Shown piece after piece: positions 17,271 through 25,917 of a stretch of 36,903 bases of DNA; position 1 is the stretch's first letter, and each line of letters opens with the position of its first letter. The translations under genes and the position numbers were made by a program. Origin of the DNA: Chloroflexota bacterium (GTDB lineage: Bacteria; Chloroflexota; UBA6077; JACCZL01); the NCBI GenBank assembly GCA_020850535.1, contig JADZEM010000044.1, forward strand, positions 1 through 36,903, read 5' to 3'. The notes under the pieces were generated by a model. The model saw only the letters and a list, made by a program, of their open reading frames with translations. It searched no databases and was not told the origin of the DNA.

Positions 17271-17305
17271 GGGCCGAGCGACACACGCTCGGCCCTTCGT
17301 CGTCC
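17271..17305 (+). terminator. Terminator of the ribosomal cluster
   Basis: A perfect 10-bp stem pairs GGGCCGAGCG (17271-17280) with CGCTCGGCCC (17286-17295) around ACACA, followed by TTCGTCGT. It lies 41 bases after the rpsI stop. The T run is short, as is common in very GC-rich genomes. Confidence 0.8.
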
Positions 17306-17352
17306 CCGCCGCCAGCGACAAGAGATGATCTATGACGGACACCGGTACGATT

Positions 17353-17549
17353 GCATGTGCGTTGGTGTTCCCAGAACGCGGCAAGACGCTCAGACGGGGG
17401 TTGAAACCCCCGCCTACCGTCACACCGTCGCTGCGCGACGGACGCCGAGAACGGTTGGGACTGGTGAACCAGGAGCGTCGCGCAGCGACTGCAGGATGGT
17501 AGGCGGGGCTTTCAAGCCCCGACGTGGCTGCACGACGAGACCAGCATGC
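17353..17549. repeat. 197-bp palindromic MITE-like element, copy 1
   Basis: This 197-base element is colinear and without gaps when compared with 36707-36903. It runs from GCATGTGCGTTGGTGTTCCC to GACCAGCATGC; GATTGCATG at the left edge and CATGCAATC at the right edge are inverted. Inside, two half-elements face each other. The left has GGGGGTTGAAACCCCC, GCCTACCGTC and GTCGCTGCGCGAC; the right has GTCGCGCAGCGAC, GGTAGGC and GGGGCTTTCAAGCCCC. Each half holds two short hairpins, and the halves can pair with each other. No transposase is encoded, so any mobility would be in trans. It occupies most of the gap between rpsI and the next gene. Confidence 0.8.
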
Positions 17550-17585
17550 AATCCCTCTGGCTGACTGGTGAGCGAGAGGTGTCCC

Positions 17586-17786
17586 GTGGTCCGGGCGCAC
17601 GAAATCCAGAAGCTGCGAGAAGCACACGGTTTGGCCTCCATGGAGGAGGACGGTGCTCACCGCGAGCATGTTCGCGAGACGATGGCCTGGCTCATGAAAC
17701 GGCACCAGAAGTCCCGCGACTATCTCACTGCGTATGATCGTGGCGAGGTCGAGCCGCCGGCCAAGGCACAGCGCGTCACTGAGTAG
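17586..17786 (+). CDS. Small hypothetical protein
   Basis: This is a short ORF of 66 aa from a GTG at 17586 with GAGAGG 7 bases upstream; a GTG at 17568 would give 72 aa. The protein is polar and probably helical, with VRAHEIQKLREAHG, DGAHREHVRETMAWLMKRHQ and KSRDYLTAYDRGEVEPPAKA. I recognise no family. Supporting points are the binding site and a charge pattern typical of small soluble proteins. Against it, the ORF is short and sits beside a repeat. Confidence 0.45.
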   Translation: MVRAHEIQKLREAHGLASMEEDGAHREHVRETMAWLMKRHQKSRDYLTAYDRGEVEPPAKAQRVTE

Positions 17787-17962
17787 CGCTCGTGGCCGGT
17801 GATTCGCCTGGTTGGCGTTACCCACTGGTAGACCATGTCATCATCGCGGATCTCTTGCGCCCGTGGCTCCTGCCCATCAGTTGACGTAGCAGACGCTCTC
17901 CGGTCGGCGTCCGCAAAGTCGTGTATCCTCTCCGCCAAAACCTCGACCGTGGAGGGGACGCA

Positions 17963-19723
17963 ATGTCCCAGCGTCCTGGCCGACTTTCCCGCCGTTCGTT
18001 CGTCCGACTCTCGATGCTCGCGAGCGCTGGCCTCGTCGGCGGATTGGCGGCTGCCTGCCAGTCAGCCCCGGCCGCTGCGCCGACCGCCAAGCCCGCCGAG
18101 GCTCCAAAGCCGACGGCCGCCGCCAGCCCCCCCGCCGCGGCTCCGGCGGCGGCAAGCCCCGCGACTGCCGCCAGTCCGGCCCCAGGAGCGAGTCCGGCTG
18201 CCAGCCCGGGCGCGAGTCCCGCTGCCGCAGCCGCGCCGGCTCCCGCAGCGCCGGCCGCCGCTGCCGCCAAGCCGGCCGCGAAGGATCCTGTCGGCACGCT
18301 GACCATCGCGCAGGGCGTGGATGCCGAGAGCCTCGATCCGTACGTGACCACCAGCTCGGCGTCCAAGGGCATGCTCTGGACCGTGTTTGACCGCTTGGTC
18401 TACCGCGACCTGGACCTCAAGATCCAGCCGGGCCTGGCGCTGAGCTGGTCCGTCGTCAACGACACGACCTGGGAGCTGAAGCTGCGGACCGGCGTCCAGT
18501 TCCACAACGGCGAGCCGTTCGACGCGGCAGCCGTCAAACACAGCTTCGCGCGGTACGTCGATCCCTCGATCAAGAACGGGTACGCCACGCTGCTGAAGCC
18601 CGTCACCGAGGTCGAGGTGGTGGATCCGGCCACCGTGCGCGTCAAGACCAACGAGCCGTTCGCCGAGCTGATCGAGGTGCTGGCGAGCTACGTCGAGATG
18701 GTCCCGCCGAAAGCCTCGGCGGACGCCGCCGAGTTCGCCAAGAAGCCGGTTGGCACGGGGCCGTACGCGTTCGTCTCGTGGACGCCGAACGACAAGTTCG
18801 TGGTGGAGGCGGCCGGCCAGCACTGGAGCGGCGAGCCGCGCATGAAGCAGGTGACGTTCCGGCCGATCCCGGACGGCACGGCCCGCATCAACGAGCTGCG
18901 CGCCGGCGGCACCGACATCATCACCAACGTCTCGCCGCTGCTGCTGAACGCCGTCCAGAACCAGCCGAATATCGAGATCCAGCGGGCGACGGCCATCGGC
19001 TCGATCATCCTGATCCCGAGCTTCCTGACGACGGACGTCTTCAAGAAGAAGGAAGTCCGGCAGGCGTTAAACTACGCCATCGACAAGGAAGAGCTGATCC
19101 GCGTCGTGCTGCGCGGCGAGGCCGTGCCGATGAGCAGCCCGGCCCCGAAAGGCGTCTCGGGCGGGTTCGTCGACTCCCTGAAGCCGTACCCGTACGACCC
19201 GGAGAAGGCGAAGTCGCTGCTGAAGGACGCCGGTTTCCCGGACGGCTTCACCGTCAACTTCAAAGCGCCGAACGGCCGTTACCTGCAGGACAAGCAGATC
19301 GCCGAGGCCATCGCCGGGCAGTTGGCGAAGGTCGGCATCAAGGCCGAGCTTGAGACCATCGAGTGGGGCACGTACGTCCAGGGGATCGTCGGGCGGAAGT
19401 ACGAGCTGTTCCTGCTGAGCCAGGGTGGCGTGCAGATCGGCCCGGCAGCCCAGACGAACTGGAGCAGCAAGATCAAGGGCATCGCCTGGCAGGGCTACGA
19501 GAACCCGAAGGTCGATGAGCTGATCGAGCGGGCCGCCAAGACGATGGATGCCGACGCTCGCCGGGGCGTCTACGAGGACATGTCGAAGACCGTCTGGGAC
19601 GACTGCCCGTGGATCTTCCTCTACCATCAGCAGGACATCTACGGCGTCCGCGACAAGGTCAAGGGGTTCAAGCCGACCTCTGAGGGCTCGGTTCGGCTCG
19701 AAAAGACCGAAGTGGCTGGCTGA
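17963..19723 (+). CDS. ABC transporter substrate-binding lipoprotein, family 5
   Basis: This is a 586-aa extracytoplasmic solute-binding protein of the oligopeptide/nickel (SBP_bac_5) family. The signal region carries a twin-arginine motif (SRRSFVRLS, residues 9-17) and a lipobox ending LAAAC with C32, so it is probably a Tat-exported lipoprotein. An Ala/Pro/Ser linker follows to about residue 110. The binding domain begins GTLTIAQGVDAESLDPYVT and includes WELKLRTGVQFHNGEPFDAA and RQALNYAIDKEEL. ATG 17963 has a GGAGGGG site; an earlier in-frame start at 17921 would put the signal out of place. No permease or ATPase genes adjoin it, which is odd for an ABC system. Two bases separate it from the amidohydrolase. 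Confidence 0.9.
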   Translation: MSQRPGRLSRRSFVRLSMLASAGLVGGLAAACQSAPAAAPTAKPAEAPKPTAAASPPAAAPAAASPATAASPAPGASPAASPGASPAAAAAPAPAAPAAAAAKPAAKDPVGTLTIAQGVDAESLDPYVTTSSASKGMLWTVFDRLVYRDLDLKIQPGLALSWSVVNDTTWELKLRTGVQFHNGEPFDAAAVKHSFARYVDPSIKNGYATLLKPVTEVEVVDPATVRVKTNEPFAELIEVLASYVEMVPPKASADAAEFAKKPVGTGPYAFVSWTPNDKFVVEAAGQHWSGEPRMKQVTFRPIPDGTARINELRAGGTDIITNVSPLLLNAVQNQPNIEIQRATAIGSIILIPSFLTTDVFKKKEVRQALNYAIDKEELIRVVLRGEAVPMSSPAPKGVSGGFVDSLKPYPYDPEKAKSLLKDAGFPDGFTVNFKAPNGRYLQDKQIAEAIAGQLAKVGIKAELETIEWGTYVQGIVGRKYELFLLSQGGVQIGPAAQTNWSSKIKGIAWQGYENPKVDELIERAAKTMDADARRGVYEDMSKTVWDDCPWIFLYHQQDIYGVRDKVKGFKPTSEGSVRLEKTEVAG

Positions 19724-19725
19724 TC

Positions 19726-20943
19726 ATGCCTGCGACACTGCTGACGAACTGCAACGTCATCCCCTGCGACGGCCGCCCGCCCATCGAGGGCGGCGCGGTG
19801 ATGGTCGAGGGGAGCACCATCCGCGCCGTGGACCGTCGCGATGCGCTGGAGCCGCTGCTCCGCGACCTCGGGGACGTCACGACTATCGACCTGGGCGGTC
19901 GCTGGCTGATGCCAGGCCTGATGGACATGCACGTCCACCTGGCGCTGGCCCTGCCCGGGCCGACCCGCCTGCTGGCGAAGCTCGAAACGGATATGGAGCT
20001 GTTCGTTCGGGCGTACAAGAACGCGCTCGACGCGCTCTACGCCGGCGTGACCTACATTCGGAGCGTCGGCGGGCCGCGCAACGTCGATTTCGCGATCAAG
20101 CGGGCCGTCAACAGCGGGCAGCTGGTCGGGCCGAGGATCGCCAGCTCCGGGCAGGCCGTCATCATCACCGGCGGGCACGGCCACAGCTCCGAGGGGTGCA
20201 TCGAGGCGGACGGCGCAGACGGCTTCCGGGCCGCGACACGCGCCCAGCTCCGGGAGGGCGCCGACCTGATCAAGCTGTGCATCACCGGCGGCATCGCCGG
20301 GGAGCACGAGCAGATCCGCGATCCGCAGGCCACGTTCGCCGAGATGCAGGCTGCGGCCGAGGCGGCTCACAACGCCGGCAAGCGGATCACGGCGCACGCT
20401 GGCTCGCCGGTCGCGATCTCGCAGGGGATCGAGGCCGGGCTGGACTGCATCGAGCACGGCTACTTCCTGGACGACCCGACCATTGAGCTGATGGTGAAGC
20501 GCGGCACCTACCTTGTGCCGACCCTCTCGGTGAGCCGCTGCCCGGAGTACATGCGCGAGCGTGACTGCCCCGAGTGGATGATCGAGAAGTCGCTGCGGGC
20601 CGGCGAGGACCACCTGCGGGCGTTCCAGGACGCGCTGGCGGCGGGCGTCAGGATCGCGATGGGCACCGACATGTTGCCGACCGACCGGTATCTCGGGACG
20701 CTGGCGGTGTACCGCGAGATCGAGTGGATGGTGCAGGGCGGCATGTCGCCCGAGCAGGCGCTCGTCTCGTCCACGCTGACGGCGGCCGAGCTGTGCGACG
20801 TGGGCGACACGTTGGGGTCGGTGACGCCCGGCAAGCTCGCGGACCTCATCGCGATGCCGGCCAGCCCGCTGACCGACATCAAGAACCTGCGCGGCGTCGA
20901 TACCGTGATGAAGGACGGCGTGCTCGTGCGGGGGTCGGCCTAG
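19726..20943 (+). CDS. Metal-dependent amidohydrolase (HutI/prolidase-like)
   Basis: This is a 405-aa member of the amidohydrolase superfamily, in the imidazolonepropionase / Xaa-Pro dipeptidase-like group (COG1228 type). The first metal motif is H69-V-H71 in MPGLMDMHVHL. Later conserved elements are LIKLCITGGIAGEHEQ (bridging lysine), ITAHAGSPVAI, LDCIEHGYF, and the catalytic aspartate in MGTDML. The C-terminal beta-domain ends GVDTVMKDGVLVRG. It starts 2 bases after the substrate-binding protein stop, so the pair is very likely cotranscribed and the enzyme may hydrolyse the imported ligand (inference). The exact substrate cannot be told from sequence. Confidence 0.88.
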   Translation: MPATLLTNCNVIPCDGRPPIEGGAVMVEGSTIRAVDRRDALEPLLRDLGDVTTIDLGGRWLMPGLMDMHVHLALALPGPTRLLAKLETDMELFVRAYKNALDALYAGVTYIRSVGGPRNVDFAIKRAVNSGQLVGPRIASSGQAVIITGGHGHSSEGCIEADGADGFRAATRAQLREGADLIKLCITGGIAGEHEQIRDPQATFAEMQAAAEAAHNAGKRITAHAGSPVAISQGIEAGLDCIEHGYFLDDPTIELMVKRGTYLVPTLSVSRCPEYMRERDCPEWMIEKSLRAGEDHLRAFQDALAAGVRIAMGTDMLPTDRYLGTLAVYREIEWMVQGGMSPEQALVSSTLTAAELCDVGDTLGSVTPGKLADLIAMPASPLTDIKNLRGVDTVMKDGVLVRGSA

Positions 20944-20963
20944 GCCGACCCGAACGTACTCCC

Positions 20964-22301
20964 ATGGCTGATCGACAGGGGATAGCCTCGCAGACGACCA
21001 CGGGTGCGGCAGCCGTCGACGCCCGCCGCCCCGGCATCGTCGAGCGCGTCTCGCCGGTGCTGTTCTACGGCTGGATCGTCGTCGTTATCGGCTTCATCTG
21101 CCAGATCTACACGAGCCTCTCGATTCAGGGCCTGTCCACGTACATCGTGCCGCTGAATCGAGATCTCGGGTGGAGCGCCACGGCGACGGCGGCCGGCCGC
21201 TCGTTCCAGCAGGTGGACACGTTTCTCGGTCCCGTGAACGGCTGGCTGGTCGATAAGTTCGGGCCGCACAAGCTGATGAGCGTCGGCGTGGTGATCTATG
21301 TCGCGTCGTTCGTGCTGTTCAGCCAGGTCACTGAGTTGTGGCACTTCTACGTCGCCTGCATCCTGATGGCGCTCGGGAACAGCTTCGTGGGGCTGCTGGT
21401 GGTGAGCTTCAGCCTCAACCGCTGGTTCAGACGGAAGCGCAGCACGGCCATCGGGCTGGCGGTGGTCGGGTTCGCCGCTTCGGCCGCGATCTTCATTCCG
21501 CTGGTGGTCTGGGCGCAGGCAGAGTACGGCTGGCGCGAGGCGGCCTTCTGGACGGCGGTGGTGATGGCCGTCCTGGGCGTGCCCATCGTCCTGCTGATGC
21601 GCGACGCTCCCGAGCCGTTCGGCCTGCTGCCGGACGGCGAGAAGCCGACGACCGGCGAGCCCGCGCGCGCGGGTCAACAGCGCGGCGGCGGCCTCGTCAA
21701 CTTCACGCTGCGTGAGTCGCTGCGGACGCGGACCTTCTGGCTGATCGCCGTGGCCTCGGCGCTGGCGATGCTGGTGCAGTCGGCCATCGTCGTGCACCAG
21801 TTCCCGTACTTCGAGCAGGTGCTGGACCGTGAGACCGCCGCGCTGATCCTCTCGGTGATGAACATCTTCAACATCGGGGGACGCATCATCGGCGGGATGC
21901 TCGGCGACCGGCTCCAGATCAACAAGCTGATGGCGCTGAACATGGTGGCGTCGTCGCTGTCGCTGTACCTGCTGGCGTTCGGCGTGACGCTGACGCCGTT
22001 CCTGATCTACGGCGCCGTGTTCGGCTTCTGCTGGGGCGTCAGGGCGGCGGTCAGCAACTCGATCCTGGGGGACTACTTCGGGCGGGCGGCGTTCGGGCGC
22101 ATCGCCGGGCTGAACCAGACGCTCGGGTCGCCGGGGTCGGTCGTGTCGCCGTTGCTGGTCGGCATCGCGGTGGACCGGCTCGGCGGCTTCGAGATCCCGT
22201 TCCTGATCCTGGCGACGATCTCCCTGTGCGGCTCGGCGCTGTACTTCGTGGCGGTCCGGCCGCCAACGCCGAGGGCGGCGTCGGCCAGCACGCCGGCGTG
22301 A
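20964..22301 (+). CDS. MFS transporter
   Basis: This is a 445-aa major facilitator protein with about twelve hydrophobic segments. The FYGWIVVVIGFICQIY opening and the loop motif GWLVDKFGPHKLM after the second segment, echoed in the second half by GGMLGDRLQINKLM, resemble the monocarboxylate/oxalate-formate antiporter-like branch. A central hydrophilic loop around DGEKPTTGEPARAGQQRGGG separates the halves. It follows the amidohydrolase by 20 bases on the same strand. It may import a substrate or export a product of that enzyme; the ligand is unknown. Confidence 0.88.
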   Translation: MADRQGIASQTTTGAAAVDARRPGIVERVSPVLFYGWIVVVIGFICQIYTSLSIQGLSTYIVPLNRDLGWSATATAAGRSFQQVDTFLGPVNGWLVDKFGPHKLMSVGVVIYVASFVLFSQVTELWHFYVACILMALGNSFVGLLVVSFSLNRWFRRKRSTAIGLAVVGFAASAAIFIPLVVWAQAEYGWREAAFWTAVVMAVLGVPIVLLMRDAPEPFGLLPDGEKPTTGEPARAGQQRGGGLVNFTLRESLRTRTFWLIAVASALAMLVQSAIVVHQFPYFEQVLDRETAALILSVMNIFNIGGRIIGGMLGDRLQINKLMALNMVASSLSLYLLAFGVTLTPFLIYGAVFGFCWGVRAAVSNSILGDYFGRAAFGRIAGLNQTLGSPGSVVSPLLVGIAVDRLGGFEIPFLILATISLCGSALYFVAVRPPTPRAASASTPA

Positions 22302-22311
22302 CGGCGGCCAG

Positions 22312-22369
22312 CACCTGCTTGACGCATCCGCTGGCCGCTGCGCCTGCTTGACGCCCAGGCTGGCCGCTG
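22312..22369 (+). repeat. Two 29-base imperfect tandem repeats
   Basis: Units at 22312-22340 and 22341-22369 match at 24 of 29 positions. Both contain CCTGCTTGACGC and GCTGGCCGCTG. They lie in the 132-base gap between the MFS gene and the agmatinase-like gene. No further copies are present in the gap, and no function is evident. Confidence 0.6.
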
Positions 22370-22433
22370 CCATCATCCGATCCACTCGCCGTCCCCAGCC
22401 GGCGGGCCACGTCTGCACGAGGGAGATCGCCTG

Positions 22434-23414
22434 ATGTATCGCCCGACCAGCGGTCTCGAATCGCCGCGCTTTGTCGGCATCCGCACGTTCATGCGCCTGC
22501 CGCACGTCACGGACGTCAGCCAGTGCGACGCCTTCGTCGTCGGCGTGCCGTTCGACACCGGCGCGACGTTCCGCGTCGGCGCGCGGTTCGCCCCGGAGGC
22601 GATTCGTTCCATCTCGGTGATGCTGCGCCCGTACCACCCACACCACCGCTTCGACATCTGCGACCGTATCTCCGTCGCGGACGCCGGCGACCTGACCGTG
22701 GCGCCGGGCTTTGCCGAGCACAGCCTGCGGCGGATCGCCGACCAGCTCGTGCGGATGCTGGAGCAGTCACACGGCGGCGTCCCGATTGTGCTCGGCGGCG
22801 ATCACACCGTCGTGCTGCCGGAGCTGCGGGCGCAAGCGCAGTACCGACAGAAGCCGGTTGCAGTCGTCCATTTCGACTCGCATCCGGACACCTGGGATGA
22901 GTACTGGGGCGAGCGGTACACCCATGGCACGATGTACCGCCGCGCCATCGAAGAGGGCCTGATCGACACGGCCCACTCGATCCAGGTCGGCCTGCACGGG
23001 ACGCTGTTCGATCCTGATGACTGGGACCAGACCCGCACGCTCGGCTTCGACGTGCTGACGCTGCGCGACACGCTGGAGATCGGGATGCCGGCGACGGTGC
23101 GCCGCATCCGCGAGCGGGTGGGGGATGCGCCGGTCGTGCTCTCGCTCGACATCGACGTGCTGGACCCGGCCTTCGCGCCCGGGACGGGCACACCGGAGGT
23201 CGGCGGGTACACCACGATTCAGATGCAGGATCTGCTGCGGGGGCTGGCCGGCCTGAACTTCGTGGGGTTTGACGTGGTCGAGGTGCTGCCCCAGTACGAC
23301 GGCCCGGGCCAGATCACCGCGCTGCTGGCCGCCAACCTGTGCTGGGAGTTCCTGGCGCTGACGGCGCTTCGGCCTGGGGCTGGCACGCTTGACGTCGGGG
23401 GTTCCGGCTCGTAG
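22434..23414 (+). CDS. Agmatinase / ureohydrolase family protein
   Basis: This is a 326-aa member of the arginase-agmatinase family, which releases urea from a guanidino compound using a two-manganese centre. The metal ligands are visible: H124 in GGDHTV, D148/H150/D152 in HFDSHPDTWDE, and D239/D241 in LSLDIDVLDPAFAPGTGTPE. The substrate could be agmatine, guanidinobutyrate, guanidine or a related compound. Arginase itself is less likely given the HFDSHPDTWDEYWG sequence after the metal residues. The ATG has GAGGGAGA upstream. It may belong to the preceding transporter-hydrolase group, although the 132-base gap leaves room for its own promoter. Confidence 0.88.
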   Translation: MYRPTSGLESPRFVGIRTFMRLPHVTDVSQCDAFVVGVPFDTGATFRVGARFAPEAIRSISVMLRPYHPHHRFDICDRISVADAGDLTVAPGFAEHSLRRIADQLVRMLEQSHGGVPIVLGGDHTVVLPELRAQAQYRQKPVAVVHFDSHPDTWDEYWGERYTHGTMYRRAIEEGLIDTAHSIQVGLHGTLFDPDDWDQTRTLGFDVLTLRDTLEIGMPATVRRIRERVGDAPVVLSLDIDVLDPAFAPGTGTPEVGGYTTIQMQDLLRGLAGLNFVGFDVVEVLPQYDGPGQITALLAANLCWEFLALTALRPGAGTLDVGGSGS

Positions 23415-23497
23415 GCTTCCTGCGCGCGCCAGGCGCACCGGGAGCCGTCATCGCCCAGCGTACGCATCTCGAAGAAGGTGGAGCTGCCCACGGCCGG

Positions 23498-25486
23498 TTG
23501 GGCGCTCTGAAGTCGGACGCCAGCGGGTCGGGCGCGCCGCGGGCGGGCTGGGACACCTGGACGGCTGAGCTGACCCCGATCCTGCTGACGATCGGGCTGA
23601 TCTGGGCCAAGCTCGCCTACGCCAGCGCCTTCGTCCGCAGTGAGTGGTGGTCGAACACGGCCACCATCGCGCAGTGGATGCGCCCGAGCCACAACTTGCT
23701 GGAGGTGGTGTCGGCGTACCCGCAGATCGCCAGCGGCACCCTGGCCTGCCTGCTGCTGGCCTGTGCCCCCCTGCTGCTGCTGCCGCGCCGCTGGCGGCTG
23801 CTGGCGCTGATCGCGCTCAACGTCGGGCTGACGGTGCTGGCGGTGGCCGATCTGCTGCACACGCGGTTCTACGGCGACGTCCTTTCGACGGGCAGTTTCA
23901 CCACGCCGAGGATGGTCAAGGACATCCTGCCGAGCATCCTCGACATCGCCAGGACGCTCGACCCGATCTTCGGGATCGATCTCGCGCTGGCGCTCATCAT
24001 CGTGCCGGCCCACCTCTGGCAGACCCGCCGCCTCGCCGGCCTCCCGATGCCGGTGCGCTCACGGATGGGGGCCGGCTTCCTGGCGCTCGGGCTGGCCGTC
24101 GTGTCGCCAACGCTGGCCACCCGCTGGCAGCAGGGCGACGCCCTGTTCTCGCCGGCCAGCCCGCGCATCGAGGCGGCGGCGGTGGTCGGCCTGTTGCCCT
24201 ACCACGTGCTGGAGATCGTCGCGCCGCGCGCCAGCGTTGGCGGGCCGCCAGCGGCCCAGGTGGAGCGTGTCCGCCGCTACCTCGCCGACGAGCGCGGGCG
24301 GCGGGGGCCACAGTCGCCGCTGTTCGGGGCGGCGCGCGGCGCGAACGTCATCCTGATCAGCGCGGAGTCGCTCCAGGCGTTCCCCATCGGGCTGGAGGTC
24401 AACGGCCAGCCGATCATGCCGCGCCTGGCGGCGCTCGCCCGCGAGAGCCTGACGTTTCCCAACTACCACGAGCAAACGTACCTGGGGACCACCTCGGATG
24501 CACAGTTCGGGGTGCTCCAGGGGCTGCACCCGCGGCCGGTCGGCTTCGTAGCGATGGACTACGCCCAGAACCACTTTCGGGCCCTGCCGCGCGTCCTGGC
24601 CGATCAGGGGTACGAGACGTTCGCCGCCGTGGCCGCCAGTAGCGACTTCTGGAACGCCGACCGGCTGAACCCCGCCTACGGGTTCCAGCACGCCTACTAC
24701 GAGGACGCGTTTCAGCTCACCGAGTACATCCAGGCGTGGCTTGCGGACGATGCCTTCTTCGGGCAGATGGTCCCGCGCCTCGCCAACCGCGAGCACCCGT
24801 ACCTGGCGTACCTCCAGTCGTCGTCGAACCACCACCCGTATGAGCTGGCGGCCCAGTACCGTTTGCTGGATCTTGGACCGCTCGACGGCACGCTGCTGGG
24901 CGACTATCTCCAGTCGGCGCACGTCTTCGATCAGTCGCTCGGGCGGTTTCTGGAGCAGCTACGAGCGGACGGCGTGCTGGATCAGACGGTCTTCGTGCTG
25001 TACGGCGATCACCAGGGCTTCCTGGGCGATCCGCCAGCGCTTGGGCAACTGGTGGGGCGGCCGGCCTGGAACGAGTACGACCGCTTCTGGGTCCGCAAGC
25101 GCACGCCGCTGGTCGTGCGGCTGCCGCACGGCGCGCACGCCGGCGAGCGTGCCGTGGTCGGCGGGCACCTGGATGTGGCCCCGACCATCCTGAGCCTGCT
25201 CGGCGTGAGCGTGGACGAGGGCGACTACGGGATGATGCTCGGGCGGGATCTGACGGCTGAGCGGCCCTCGCTGACCGTGTTCCGCGACGGCAGTTTTGCC
25301 GACGACCGGTACTACTGGGTGCAGCGGTTCGGGGCGGACGCCAGCGCGGGCTGCTACGAGATCGCGACCGGCGCTTCAGTGGACTGCGCCCTGCTGGAGC
25401 CGCGGCGGCAGGCGGCCCGCGAGCGGCTGGAGATCTCCGACCTGATCGTCCAGGGAGACCTGATCCCGGCGCTGCGGACACGGTGA
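23498..25486 (+). CDS. LtaS-like membrane sulfatase / phosphoglycerol transferase
   Basis: This is a 662-aa protein with an N-terminal membrane domain of several hydrophobic segments (about residues 25-240) and an extracellular alkaline-phosphatase-superfamily domain. The catalytic part starts NVILISAESLQAFPI (metal ligand E290). Its nucleophile motif is GTTSDAQF (probable T332), as in lipoteichoic acid synthases (TSD motif). Later metal motifs include VLYGDHQGFLGD. Family members transfer glycerol-phosphate or other phosphate-linked groups to envelope polymers or lipids; the substrate here is unknown. A TTG start at 23498 is the best I can see, with no strong binding site, so the N-terminus is uncertain. 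Confidence 0.85.
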   Translation: MGALKSDASGSGAPRAGWDTWTAELTPILLTIGLIWAKLAYASAFVRSEWWSNTATIAQWMRPSHNLLEVVSAYPQIASGTLACLLLACAPLLLLPRRWRLLALIALNVGLTVLAVADLLHTRFYGDVLSTGSFTTPRMVKDILPSILDIARTLDPIFGIDLALALIIVPAHLWQTRRLAGLPMPVRSRMGAGFLALGLAVVSPTLATRWQQGDALFSPASPRIEAAAVVGLLPYHVLEIVAPRASVGGPPAAQVERVRRYLADERGRRGPQSPLFGAARGANVILISAESLQAFPIGLEVNGQPIMPRLAALARESLTFPNYHEQTYLGTTSDAQFGVLQGLHPRPVGFVAMDYAQNHFRALPRVLADQGYETFAAVAASSDFWNADRLNPAYGFQHAYYEDAFQLTEYIQAWLADDAFFGQMVPRLANREHPYLAYLQSSSNHHPYELAAQYRLLDLGPLDGTLLGDYLQSAHVFDQSLGRFLEQLRADGVLDQTVFVLYGDHQGFLGDPPALGQLVGRPAWNEYDRFWVRKRTPLVVRLPHGAHAGERAVVGGHLDVAPTILSLLGVSVDEGDYGMMLGRDLTAERPSLTVFRDGSFADDRYYWVQRFGADASAGCYEIATGASVDCALLEPRRQAARERLEISDLIVQGDLIPALRTR

Positions 25487-25594
25487 ACGCGGCTGCACCA
25501 CATTCGATTGACTCCCCTCCCCGCACGTGTTCGTGGACAGATGGTTTCAACAGCGCACTGGGTGCAGACCCGTGGGAATGTGTGCCACGTCCCC

Positions 25595-25699
25595 TGTCAT
25601 CCGGAGCTTGCGAAGGATCTCACCCGCTGATGTTCAACTGTCGCGTCAGTGGGTGAGATCCTTCACTTCACTCGCAAGCTCGTTCCGTTCAGGATGACA
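25595..25699. repeat. Long imperfect palindrome in the 431-bp intergenic gap
   Basis: The gap 25487-25917 has no credible gene. It contains a 105-base palindrome. The left arm (25595-25630) has TGTCATCCGGAGCTTGCGAA then GGATCTCACCCGCTGA; the right arm (25646-25699) has TCAGTGGGTGAGATCC then CGCAAGCTCGTTCC and AGGATGACA. The right arm is 18 bases longer, so the hairpin has an internal asymmetric loop. The GTCATCC...GAAGGATCTCA style is typical of dispersed intergenic repeats in several GC-rich phyla. Only one copy lies in this window. The rest of the gap shows no clear promoter. Confidence 0.65.
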
Positions 25700-25917
25700 T
25701 GAATGCTGGCGCGCGGTCCGGTTCGGCAACTGCATCAACCGCTGAGCGCACCGCGCTCCCCGCGGGAAGACACCCATCCTACAATCCTCACAGTCGTGGA
25801 TCCTGGCGCGCTGTCTGATTCATCATGAATCTCGATGGCTCGTATAGTCGCTATCGGGTTGATGGATGCCGTACCGGGGGCCACACTTGCAGATGTCGCA
25901 TTGACGGATCGAGCAGC

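Noticed and set aside
17881-17929. TTGACG at 17881 and TATCCT at 17924 as a promoter for the binding-protein gene
   Set aside because: The spacing between the boxes is 37 bases, far from the required 16-18, so the pair cannot be a normal sigma-70 promoter.
20940-22721. A 593-codon minus-strand frame opposite the MFS gene
   Set aside because: The composition (repeated Arg, His, Gln, Asp) is that of an antisense shadow, and the plus-strand MFS protein has clear membrane segments and motifs.
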